In this document: positions 1 through 6,899 of the stretch, piece by piece
Numbering within the stretch: position 1 is the stretch's first letter
How the letters are laid out: every line of letters begins with the position of its first letter
Source of the DNA: an uncultured Candidatus Altimarinota bacterium
GTDB lineage: Bacteria; Patescibacteriota; Gracilibacteria; BD1-5; UBA6164
Assembly: GCA_937864995.1 (NCBI GenBank)
Contig: CALMDL010000055.1
Span: forward strand, 1 to 9,520
DNA length: 9,520 nt
Reading direction: 5' to 3'
Program-made: the position numbers and the translations under genes
Notes under the pieces: generated by a model
Seen by the model: only the letters and a program-made list of their open reading frames with translations
Told to the model about the DNA's origin: nothing
Databases searched by the model: none

Positions 1-1094
1 TTTTTGAATTACTTGAAGATAATGATGGTAAAATACCTTTAGAAAAAGAAAAAAACGTAGATATTGTTATAAATTATCTTGTAAAAAGTTGAATTGCACC
101 AAAATATATAGAAGAAATAATTCCAACAGATAATTTTTGAAAAGTTTTAGAAGCAATGAAGGATAAATCTACTCCAGAATATAGATTTATAAATAAACTT
201 ACAATTTCTATTATAGTTATAAATATTATTTCAATAACAATTTCAATTATATTACTTGTTATCTTTATTAGAAAAACTATTTATCCTATAAAAGATATAA
301 CTCAAAAAATTAAAGAAATACAAACGCAAAAAAAATCATCTAAACAAACTGAAGAAATCATTTATTATAATAAAAAAGATGAGGTTTGACTTCTTGTTAG
401 TGCTATAAATAATCTAAATAAAAGATTAAATATGCAGGATGAGATTAGAACAAGATTGCTTGCAGATATTAGTCATGAATTAAAAACACCAATTACATCT
501 ATACAATGTTACCTTGAATGAATATCTGATTGAGTAATTAAGCTTGATCAAAAAAATCTAAATTCAATTACATATGAAATGAAAAGACTTATTTCACTTG
601 TAAATAAAATAATGGAATATGAAAAATTGGATAGAAAAAAACTAGATTTAAATCTAAGCGATTTTTCACCAAATGACTTAGTAATCTCTCTTGTTGAAAC
701 ACATAAAAAAAGACTTAGAGAAAATAAACAAAGAATAAAAGTAACATGAGAAACTAATGTTGTGATAACTGCAGATAAAGATTTATTTATACAACTTGTT
801 CATAATTTAATTTGAAATTTTTTGAAATATGCTTGAAAAAAGACTTTTTTAAGAATAAATATTACAAGAAAATATATAGATTTTTCAGATGATTGAGTAT
901 GAGTAAAATCTAGTGAAATTCCATTTTTAACTGAAAAATTTTATCAATGAAATATGGAAAAAACTTGAGATATAGATAGTAGATGAATATGAGTATGATT
1001 GTCAATTGTAACAAAAATAATAGAAAGTCATTCTTGGAAATATGAAATAAAGTCAGAAGTGTGAAAATGATTTAGTTTTAAAATATATATATAA
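1..1094 (+). CDS. Sensor histidine kinase, 5' end outside the window
   Basis: Membrane sensor kinase of a two-component system; it autophosphorylates on His and passes the phosphate to a response regulator that lies outside the window. The frame starts at base 3 and gives 363 visible residues. In order: the end of a probable extracytoplasmic sensor region (1-65), one TM helix (about 66-88), a HAMP domain (about 89-143, ending in a DEVGLL...INNL pattern), the DHp motif DISHELKTPIT with phospho-acceptor H158, the N box HNLIGNFLKYA with N272, the G1 box DDGVG (296-300), an F-box-like TEKFYQG, and the G2 box GIGVGLSIV (328-336). The three G2 glycines and two in G1 are TGA codons. About 17 TGA codons and only one GGN glycine codon are seen in this gene. 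It ends with a typical HATPase tail, GKGFSFKIYI, at a TAA. The signal sensed cannot be told from the sequence. Confidence 0.95.
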
Positions 1095-1096
1095 TC

Positions 1097-1113
1097 TTCA
1101 CACAATATTCACA
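1097..1113. promoter_or_regulatory. Possible response-regulator box (tandem TTCACA)
   Basis: Two perfect TTCACA hexamers at 1097-1102 and 1108-1113 are spaced 11 nt start to start, one helical turn, three bases after the kinase stop codon. OmpR/PhoB-type regulators bind such 11-nt direct repeats, and the reverse complement TGTGAA-N5-TGTGAA resembles the WalR/YycF box with one mismatch per half. It lies just upstream of a possible promoter with a poor -35 region, so an activator role for the next gene is plausible. This is inference from one site. Confidence 0.35.
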
Positions 1114-1120
1114 TTAAAAA

Positions 1121-1149
1121 TTTTCTTTTATTAAATTTTTTAATATTAT
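1121..1149 (+). promoter_or_regulatory. Possible activator-dependent promoter of the coiled-coil gene
   Basis: TATTAT at 1144-1149 would serve as a -10. Seventeen bases upstream the -35 position is TTTTCT (1121-1126), a poor match that fits a promoter needing an activator at the TTCACA repeats. The predicted leader is about 75 nt. In DNA this AT-rich, -10-like hexamers are common, so confidence is low. Confidence 0.25.
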
Positions 1150-1160
1150 ATATCTACAAG

Positions 1161-1208
1161 TTAGGGGTTGTTAAAGTTAAAGCCTAAAAATGATTTTATT
1201 TATCCCCT
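1161..1208 (+). promoter_or_regulatory. Leader segment with alternative pairings
   Basis: A rare G/C island sits between the kinase and the coiled-coil gene. AGGGG (1163-1167) can pair with CCCCT (1204-1208), or TTAGG (1161-1165) can pair with CCTAA (1183-1187). The two pairings share bases and exclude each other. Between them lies a tandem GTTAAAGTTAAAG (1170-1182). It could be a structured 5' leader, but I recognise no known riboswitch class and the stems are only 5 bp. Confidence 0.2.
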
Positions 1209-1231
1209 TTCTTTGTTTATTAATTATAAAA

Positions 1232-2056
1232 ATGCTTAAAAAAATACTTACATTTTTTGTTGTATTCATTATGTTTTTTACCACTAAATCAAATGCATTT
1301 GATTTAGTTTTTAATGATGAAGCAAAAACTATAAGAGAATTAAAAGAAAATATTGAATGATTAGATAAAGAAAAAAATGATTTATATTTAAAATTAAAAG
1401 ATTTTGCTCCTGATCAAACTCTTACATGATTTTTTAGAGATGATTTAACTCTTGATGAATTGCAAAAATTAAAATTAATTGTTGAAACATATAATCAAAA
1501 TAAAAAAAATCTAGAATCAGAATTGTATGAAAAATCTAAAAACTTATTAGATACATCTGATATTAGAGTTAAATTACTTGAAGAAAAAAAAGAACTATAT
1601 AAAAAAATGACTTCATATATTAAAGTTGAATATTATCAAAGTTATTTAGAATATATCAAATCTGATACTGTTATTTATTCTGAAAGAAAAGTAATTGATT
1701 CAGATATATATAGAAAACAAGAAATACTTAATAATAAAGTAAACATACTTGAAGAAAAAATAAGAGAACATAAATCATATTTGGAGGATAGTTTAAAAAA
1801 ACTTGTAGAAAAAACTATGGATGAAAAAATTTCTTTTTTATCAAATAATAAAAGTTTTAGTGCACTTGATAATAAAGAAAAAGTATTAATATTGGAAAAA
1901 ACAATATTTAAAATATCAAATAATATTGAATCTTTGAAGAATCAAAATTTAACAAGCGATATTACAAATTTTGTCAAAGTTAACAATGATAAAAAAATAG
2001 AAATTTATAATATAGTGTTAAGAAAATTGGAATTATTTAAAGATACTTATAAATAA
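1232..2056 (+). CDS. Exported coiled-coil protein of unknown function
   Basis: A 274-aa protein that I cannot assign to a named family. Residues 1-22 form a clear signal peptide: a charged MLKK start, a hydrophobic core rich in Phe, Val and Ile, and a probable signal peptidase I site after SNA. The mature protein is almost wholly charged and helical (Lys, Glu, Asp and Leu rich) with heptad-like spacing over about 29-260, so an extracytoplasmic coiled coil is expected. TGA codons give Gly at residues 43 and 66. ATG at 1232 was chosen because it gives a standard signal peptide; an in-frame ATG at 1190 would add 14 mostly hydrophobic residues and is less likely. There is no Shine-Dalgarno sequence, only AAAAATG. 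It follows the histidine kinase in the same direction and ends at a bidirectional terminator, so it may be a target or partner of that system. Confidence 0.85.
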
Positions 2057-2060
2057 AAAA

Positions 2061-2086
2061 GAACAAACAAAAGTTTGTTCTTTTTT
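2061..2086. terminator. Bidirectional intrinsic terminator between convergent genes
   Basis: A perfect 8-bp stem GAACAAAC (2061-2068) / GTTTGTTC (2073-2080) with loop AAAA is followed by T6 on the + strand and flanked by A6 (2055-2060), which makes T6 on the - strand. It ends the coiled-coil gene (stop at 2056) and the convergent epimerase gene (stop at 2089). Confidence 0.9.
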
Positions 2087-2088
2087 AT

Positions 2089-3477
2089 TTATATTTTCCA
2101 ATTAAAATATTTTTCAAGTCATAATCTCTCATCGTCAAATTTAAATAATTTTCAATCTTTTTTCAGCATTTCAAGTACTTCATCTACTATTTTTTTAGAT
2201 ACATCACTACCATATAAATGTTCCTTTTTTATCATTGATTTATTTCATATTGCTCATTTTACAATATCAACAATAAGTTTAGAATTTACTGGTGGAGCAA
2301 TTATATTAGTTCAATCTAAAATAGTTTCAGTCCTGTCTGAACCAAATCTTATAGTTACACATGGAACATGAACAATATTTGCTTCTTCTTGCATACTTCA
2401 ACTATCTGTAACTACAGCTCAAGCTTGACTTATCATATCAATAACTTCAGCATGATGAGCTAATGCAGGTCAATATGCAAAATTATCTTTATATTTAGTT
2501 TTTAATTTTTCTATATCTTCTCTAAGTCAATAATTATCTATTGCAAATTCACTAGCATAAAGTCATAAAAAACAAACATTAATTCAATCTTCAATAAGTT
2601 TTTTAATTGCATTATATATTACTAAAAATCTTTCTTTTTTTTCTGTATTTTCTCTTCTATGAATAGTAATAAATATAAATGGTTTTCATTTCATATTTGG
2701 AAATTTTTCAAATGCTGTAGAGTTTCATAATTTTTGTTTTGAAATTTCAATTGCATCTGCAACAGTGTTACCTACAACTTTTATGTGTTCTTTAGGAAAT
2801 CATTCTTTTTTAAGAGTTTTTTTATATAATTCAACTGGTACTGCAAATAATCAAGTTGAAGCTTCTATTCATCTAGTATCAAATTGTTCAGGGTAAGGTT
2901 CTATACTCCCTGTTTCATATATTTCAAAATCCTGAAGTTCTTTATAATATTTATCCCAATCAAATTTACCACTTTCATAATTAGTAAATAAATTGTGATA
3001 AAAATCTCTATTTGGTGTAAATGTTCTAATTCATGCTTCTACATGAACTACTGCAAATTTATTTAAAAAAGCAGCTTTATCAGCTGTCGTAGCTGTCAAT
3101 GTATCACCATGTACATACGGAACAGGTATTTTTTTGTAAATACTTGATAATTCAACCAAAAAATCTCAAAGTCTTTCTATAACAAGAGAAAACTTTTTAT
3201 GTATTGGTCAGAATATGTTTAAATTAACATCAACTTCCATTCAAAACTCACTAAGTACTCAAACACTCAGATTATAATCATAATGTTGTCCAGTATGAAC
3301 AAGTATAACTAATTCTCATCTAGATTTAAGCTCTAAATATAATGGTGCTTGCTTAATAATATCTGGTTTAGTAGCTATCATTATTATATGAGCATATTTT
3401 TTAGGATTGTTTTCTATATCAAACCAAAAATTTGGTCTGATAAAAACACTATTATCTTCTTTATTTGTTGTTTGCAT
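2089..3477 (-). CDS. wecB: UDP-N-acetylglucosamine 2-epimerase family protein (non-hydrolysing type), enlarged
   Basis: A 462-aa protein of the family that interconverts UDP-GlcNAc and UDP-ManNAc for envelope glycans. Visible motifs: HIIMIATKPD at 30-39 (usually a GTRPE motif), GQHYD at 63-67, HGDT with D125, VEAGIRT with E147, YPEQ with E197, HRREN with H273, DSGSMQEE at 358-365, and the UDP-site region DRTETILDGTN. D125, E147, E197 and H273 match the four catalytic residues known for E. coli WecB (D95, E117, E131, H213). The usual length is about 375. The extra length is an N-terminal extension of about 29 residues and an insertion of about 35 residues between the VEAG and PEQ motifs (about 158-192). 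GTRPE-to-ATKPD and GG-to-GS changes leave the exact substrate open. The family call is firm; the wecB name is by motif only. Confidence 0.88.
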
Positions 3478-3480
3478 TAA

Positions 3481-3524
3481 AAAACTCTATAATTAATAAA
3501 CTTTTTTAATTATAGAGTTTTTTT
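3481..3524. terminator. Long-stem terminator after the EamA gene
   Basis: AAAACTCTATAATTAA (3481-3496) pairs perfectly over 16 bp with TTAATTATAGAGTTTT (3506-3521), with a 9-nt loop. On the - strand it follows the transporter stop codon (3566) by about 45 nt and ends in a T run that reaches to four bases before the epimerase ATG at 3477. On the + strand it also ends in a T run, but no + gene precedes it. Confidence 0.8.
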
Positions 3525-3535
3525 AGTCTTTGCAA
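3509..3535 (-). promoter_or_regulatory. Putative epimerase promoter inside the terminator stem
   Basis: On the - strand, TATAAT occupies 3514-3509, inside the 5' arm of the terminator hairpin. TTGCAA at 3535-3530 is a possible -35 with a 15-nt spacer. Initiation about 7 nt downstream, near 3502, would give a leader of about 25 nt. That transcript lacks one stem arm, so it would escape termination while readthrough from the transporter gene would not. Confidence 0.45.
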
Positions 3536-3565
3536 GAAAATATTTAAAATTATTAAATATAATTT

Positions 3566-4435
3566 TTATTTAAAATAATATCATGTTCAAATCAATATAA
3601 CTACTAATAAAGCAAGTAATATTTGTTTTTTTGTTGGTGAATCTCCTAGTATAATTTTCATTGAAAATATAGAAAAAACTATTGTTATAAAACTTAAAAG
3701 AGATGCTATTAATACTCAACTTTTTTCAATAATAATAATTGATAAAACAAATGAAATCCGTCATAAAGTAGAAGAAGTAACTCTGTACTTGTAAAATTGT
3801 TTAGGTTGGGTTAAAAGTGTTTTAAAATTTCTTTTAAGCAATATATTTGAAAATAAATGAAATCATAAATATATAAAAATAATTACAGAAAAAATATCTA
3901 GTGTTGAGTATTCAAATAATATTCTTCACATAATAAGAGTTGTACATGCATACAAAAATTTAACAAAAATATATAATTTAACATCCTTTTCTATTCAAAA
4001 GTTTTTGTAATCTATACTAAAAAGCATAATTATTACAACAGTTAAAATTGAAATTAAAAGAGTAGGTATACTTGTATATCAAGGATTTCAATAAAAAAGT
4101 ATAAATCATAATAAAATTATGAATAATTTATCAAAACTTCAGTATGGTAGTATTTTTGATACTTTTACTCTTTTAAAAATAGAAACTTCAATTAATGAAG
4201 CAAATCAATCAATAAATCATCAAATAATAAGTAAAATAATAACCTTATTATCAAAAAATATATTACTATTTATTCAAAAAATAAATACAAGTATATAAAT
4301 AAAAATTAATCCAATTACTGGTCAAAATAAAGTTATTAATCAATTATGTAAAGTTGAGTTATCAATTGCTTTTTTCCGAAAACTTGATGAAATTGCTGCA
4401 AAAAATGATGCAATTAATCAAAATATTATATTCAT
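3566..4435 (-). CDS. EamA/DMT-superfamily transporter
   Basis: A 289-aa polytopic inner-membrane protein with about ten hydrophobic segments, matching the 10-TM drug/metabolite transporter fold built from two EamA repeats. The N terminus MNIIFGLIASFFAAIS is a typical first EamA helix followed by a positively charged loop. The C terminus (GDSPTKKQILLALLVLIGTG) matches the usual PTxxQ turn and last helix of the second repeat. Many helix glycines are TGA codons. The substrate (metabolite, amino acid, sugar or drug) cannot be predicted. The ATG lies one base after the TAG of the upstream 207-aa gene, so the two are almost certainly co-transcribed and translationally coupled. Confidence 0.88.
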
Positions 4436-4436
4436 A

Positions 4437-5060
4437 CTAATTAAAAAGTTCTTTTATAAAATCAATTATTTTTTGTAAAAAAGTTCTATTATCTATATTG
4501 TTTTTAGATTTTTCATTATCAATTTTTGTTAGACCATTTTTTATATCAATAGTATTTTCTTGTACCTTAATGAGATTTTTATCTAATACTGTAATAAATC
4601 AAGAAAATAAGTTTAATCAAACAGCAGAATCAGGATTTATTTTATTTGATAATAAAACAAGAGAAGTGTTTAATTTGGTAATCGTTTGCTCTCTAAAAAC
4701 CCTGTCTTTTATTGCTTTTAAATATTCATCGCGAGTGATTCTTAAATTTCTAGGTAAATAGTTATCTATATTTTTTATATCCTCTATTTCATCTATTTTA
4801 TCAAATATTTCTTTTATTTCATCATTAGTTATTTCTTCTCAAGCCAATATTTTATTGGCAATATCTCAAGATATAAATCAAGAATCTACCATCTCTTTTA
4901 ATTGAAACATTTCTTGTTCTGCTTCTATTTCTATACTAATTTTTTCTTTTTGTAATTTAAATTCTAAAGACTTTTTTTCTTCTAGTTCTTTTTCCTCTTG
5001 TATTAGTTCTTTTGATTGATTTTCACCTTCTGAATTTAATACGCTATTTTCTAAAGACAT
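4437..5060 (-). CDS. Unknown 207-aa helical protein coupled to the EamA gene
   Basis: No family recognised. Residues about 1-57 are very rich in Glu, Lys and Gln with Leu/Ile spacing, which suggests a coiled coil. A middle section (about 58-125) alternates short helices with turn motifs (DSGFISGDIANKILAGEE). The C-terminal part (about 126-207) contains the mildly hydrophobic stretch TSLVLLSNKINPDSAVGLNL and ends FIKELFN. There is no signal peptide or clear TM segment, so it is likely cytoplasmic. Four TGA codons give glycine (residues 61, 64, 74, and the GLNLFSG section adds more). The start ATG at 5060 follows an A/T-rich leader without a Shine-Dalgarno sequence. First gene of the - strand unit with the transporter; divergent from the SPFH gene. 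Confidence 0.8.
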
Positions 5061-5087
5061 ATTTTAAAATTATCATTTAATAAATTT

Positions 5088-5093
5088 ATTATA
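5088..5093 (-). promoter_or_regulatory. Possible -10 element for the 207-aa gene
   Basis: TATAAT on the - strand at 5093-5088 would start transcription near 5081, about 20 nt before the ATG at 5060. The -35 position is only TTTTAT. It shares the 122-nt divergent intergenic region with the SPFH promoter. Confidence 0.35.
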
Positions 5094-5120
5094 TTAATAA
5101 AATTAAAAAAATAAAAAAAT

Positions 5121-5149
5121 TTGCATAAATAAGAGAAATAAAATATAAT
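5121..5149 (+). promoter_or_regulatory. SPFH gene promoter
   Basis: TTGCAT (5121-5126), a 17-nt spacer and a perfect TATAAT (5144-5149). The -10 and spacer are ideal; the -35 is a partial match. Initiation is expected near 5156, giving a leader of about 27 nt. This would place the GGAGGT at 5152-5157 at or before the transcript start. Confidence 0.6.
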
Positions 5150-5182
5150 TTGGAGGTACTTTAAATATTAACTTTTTTAAAT

Positions 5183-6136
5183 ATGCTTAGATTTATTGTT
5201 CCGTTTATAATTATATTGTTTCCTATTTTTACAATTGGGAAATTTGGTGTTGGATGATTAGTTCCTGCTATAATATTTGATGCAATATTAATTTCTCTAT
5301 CTATTAGAATTATTACACCAAATACAGTTAAAACAGTAGAATTTTTAGGTAGATTTAATAGAATATTAAGACCAGGTTTTCATTTTATTATTCCATTTCT
5401 TGAATGGACAAAAAGCCAAACATTATTTAGAAGAAACTTCCCTATTGATGTAGAATGAATTACTTGAGATAATGTTACTGGGTATATTTGATTAAATGTT
5501 ATCTATTATATAGAAGATGATAGAAATGATACTACTGAAGGTAATATTTATAAATCAATTTATAATATTGATGATCCGAAAACAATGATGAGATCAACAA
5601 TTGATGAGCAATTAAGAGCAATGATGGTAACTTTTACTCATAAAAATATTTTTGAAAAAAGAGAAGAAATTGGTGAAGCAATAGAAGCAAGACTTAGAGA
5701 AAAATTAGCTACATTTGGTTATAGATTAGATTCAATTCAAGTAAGAGATGTTAAATTAGAGTCATCTGTTATGGCTGCTATGAACAAAATAGTTGAAACA
5801 CAAAAATTAAAAGAAGCTGCATTAAATGAAGCAGAAGCAAAAAAAATAATGCAAGTAAAAGAAGCAGAAGCAGAAAAAGAATCTAAAATACTTCTTTGAG
5901 AAGGTATGGCAGGTCAAAGAATGAAAATTGCAGAATGATTTAAAGAATCTGTTGATTTAATTAAACAAACTGATAGTTCATTAAATGCTGAAAAAGTACT
6001 TCAATTTTTACTTGATTCGTCTAGAATTGAAACACTTTGAAATATTGGTTCTAAAGATAATTCTAAATTAATTTATTTAAATGAAGATTTAGAATGAAGA
6101 GCATCTAAACTTGTTTCATGAAGCGAAATTATGTAA
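5183..6136 (+). CDS. SPFH/Band 7 (stomatin-prohibitin) protein, HIR-like
   Basis: A 317-aa membrane-microdomain scaffold family protein. The N terminus has two hydrophobic stretches (about 3-18 and 24-45), then the SPFH domain: VEFLGRFNRILRPGFHFIIP is the classic start, followed by DVEGITGDNVTGYIGLNVIYYIED and a long helix (MRSTIDEQLRAMM, then RLREKLATFGYRLDSIQVRDV). After it comes an Ala/Glu-rich coiled coil (about 215-240), then GEGMAGQRMKIAEGF. That last section and the downstream LDSSRIETLGNIGS resemble the HIR (hypersensitive-induced response) branch rather than HflK/HflC. Such proteins oligomerise at the membrane and often hold proteases or other partners; the partner here is unknown. 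ATG at 5183 is the only AUG that gives the full N-terminal hydrophobic region. Transcribed alone from its own promoter and closed by a terminator. Confidence 0.92.
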
Positions 6137-6138
6137 TT

Positions 6139-6166
6139 AAAAACTAACTTTAAAAAGTTAGTTTTT
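6139..6166 (+). terminator. Intrinsic terminator of the SPFH gene
   Basis: AACTAACTT (6142-6150), loop TAAA, AAGTTAGTT (6155-6163), extended by A/T pairs to 6139 and 6166 and followed by TTTTTCTTTT. It starts two bases after the stop codon. Its stem is identical to the terminator at 6498-6525. Confidence 0.9.
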
Positions 6167-6172
6167 CTTTTG

Positions 6173-6199
6173 TTGACATTTTATATTTTATTATATAAT
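6173..6199 (+). promoter_or_regulatory. Promoter of the 91-aa gene
   Basis: A perfect TTGACA (6173-6178) and a perfect TATAAT (6194-6199), separated by 15 nt, which is shorter than the usual 17. Initiation near 6206 gives a leader of about 16 nt without a Shine-Dalgarno sequence. The position just behind the SPFH terminator supports independent transcription of the small gene. Confidence 0.6.
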
Positions 6200-6221
6200 T
6201 AATAAAATAATTTAAAGAAAA

Positions 6222-6497
6222 ATGCTTAAAAAAACAGAAAATCAATTTAAAGTAGAGTATCAAGAAATTGAAATAATTGATGCAGATCAAGATAATTTAT
6301 CTGATGAATTGAAATCTACTATTAGATTATTAGAAATAATAACAAAATGAAAAGTAGATAAATTGATACAATCAAATAAATTAGATCCTTTTAGCTGAAA
6401 AAAAGAACTTAAATTTATATTAAAAAATGGTAAAAGATATAGAGTTGTAGAATGAGAGTGAATTTATGAAGAATCAGATAAACTTATAGCACAATAA
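6222..6497 (+). CDS. Small unknown protein, 91 aa
   Basis: No family recognised. The acidic first third (to about 30, IEIIDADQDNLSDEL) is followed by an amphipathic helix (IRLLEIITKGKVDKLIQ) and a likely beta segment (KELKFILKNGKRYRVVEGEG, about 61-80). There are no cysteines, signal peptide or TM segment, so it is probably cytoplasmic. Four TGA codons supply Gly at 43, 59, 78 and 80, which with the clean terminators on both sides argues that it is a real gene. The start AAAAATGCTTAAAAAAA is the same 17 bases as at the coiled-coil gene (1232). It has its own promoter and terminator and so forms a monocistronic unit. Confidence 0.78.
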
Positions 6498-6527
6498 AAA
6501 AACTAACTTTGAAAAGTTAGTTTTTTT
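6498..6527. terminator. Bidirectional terminator between convergent genes
   Basis: AACTAACTT (6501-6509), loop TGAA (6510-6513), AAGTTAGTT (6514-6522), extended by A/T pairs and followed by T7 on the + strand; the A7 on the left gives T7 on the - strand. It ends the 91-aa gene (stop 6497) and the - strand operon, whose last stop codon (6526-6528) overlaps the T tract. Confidence 0.9.
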
Positions 6528-6840
6528 AATATATATCATCAATAGATTTTTTAAATTCATGAAAATCTATTTCTAAAAGTATAGTTGCAGCATGTTTGAA
6601 ATTATTACAAAAATCTAGTTTTCAGCAAACTATAGGTATTCATTTATCCTTCATACAATGTCATTTACATGCATTATTTTGTGCATTTACTAATAATCAA
6701 GAAGGAGTTTTTATGTAATTTCATCATGATATTAATTTTTCGCTTTCAGTTCTATATAATTCTACTGTTTCTTCTATAGTTCTTGGTCTTTGTTTTTCTC
6801 TAGAAATTACAACATCAATTTTTTTCTCTAAATCACTCAA
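6526..6840 (-). CDS. Small four-cysteine protein, 104 aa, TTG start
   Basis: No family recognised. The N-terminal half is a charged helix (to about 35), then SGGNYIKTPSGLLVNAQNN, then a cysteine cluster: C58-x3-C62-x9-C72-x5-C78, with H61 and H83 nearby. Four clustered cysteines in a small cytoplasmic protein suggest a structural Zn site or an Fe-S cluster; which one is not clear. The start is inferred: no ATG exists in this frame before the conserved-looking region, and TTG at 6840 gives LSDLEKKI. The frame is open further upstream to a TAA near 6885 but without ATG or GTG. TGA gives Gly within ISGGNY, TPSG, CKGHC, DKGIP and VCGK. Last gene after the barstar gene, 59 nt behind it, and probably read from the same transcript. 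Confidence 0.68.
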
Positions 6841-6899
6841 TATTAAATAATTATTTTTAAAACTATTTACATAGTAGTTTTTTATTTAGTAATTACAAA

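Larger units (their letters stand above)
6139..6525. repeat. Direct repeat of terminator units flanking the 91-aa gene
   Basis: The units at 6139-6166 and 6498-6525 are 28 bases each and the aligned sequences differ only in the loop (TAAA versus TGAA). They bracket the promoter and coding region of the 91-aa gene. The stem sequence is unrelated to those of the other two terminators in the window. Confidence 0.75.

Noticed and set aside
1113..1144. ATTAAAAA / TTTTTAAT inverted repeat after the kinase gene
   Set aside because: An all-A/T stem with a 16-nt loop is expected by chance in such DNA and is too weak for an intrinsic terminator.
1190..1231. Alternative in-frame ATG 14 codons before the coiled-coil gene
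   Set aside because: It would put a second hydrophobic stretch before MLKK and spoil a textbook signal peptide; it also falls inside the possible leader structure.
2075..2371. 98-codon + strand frame
   Set aside because: It lies antisense to the epimerase, and its sequence is the complement of strongly conserved motifs on the other strand.
4498..4761. 87-codon + strand frame
   Set aside because: Antisense shadow of the 207-aa gene, which reads through as a full-length frame under code 25.
6845..6856. Perfect 12-base palindrome AAATAATTATTT as an operator
   Set aside because: Pure A/T palindromes of this size are common at this base composition and nothing else supports a binding site.
6859..6881. 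AAAACTA...TAGTTTT hairpin followed by T6 on the + strand
   Set aside because: The stem is 7 bp and AT-rich with no + strand gene before it; on the - strand it has no T tract. Kept only as a weak structure between the barstar and Cys4 genes.
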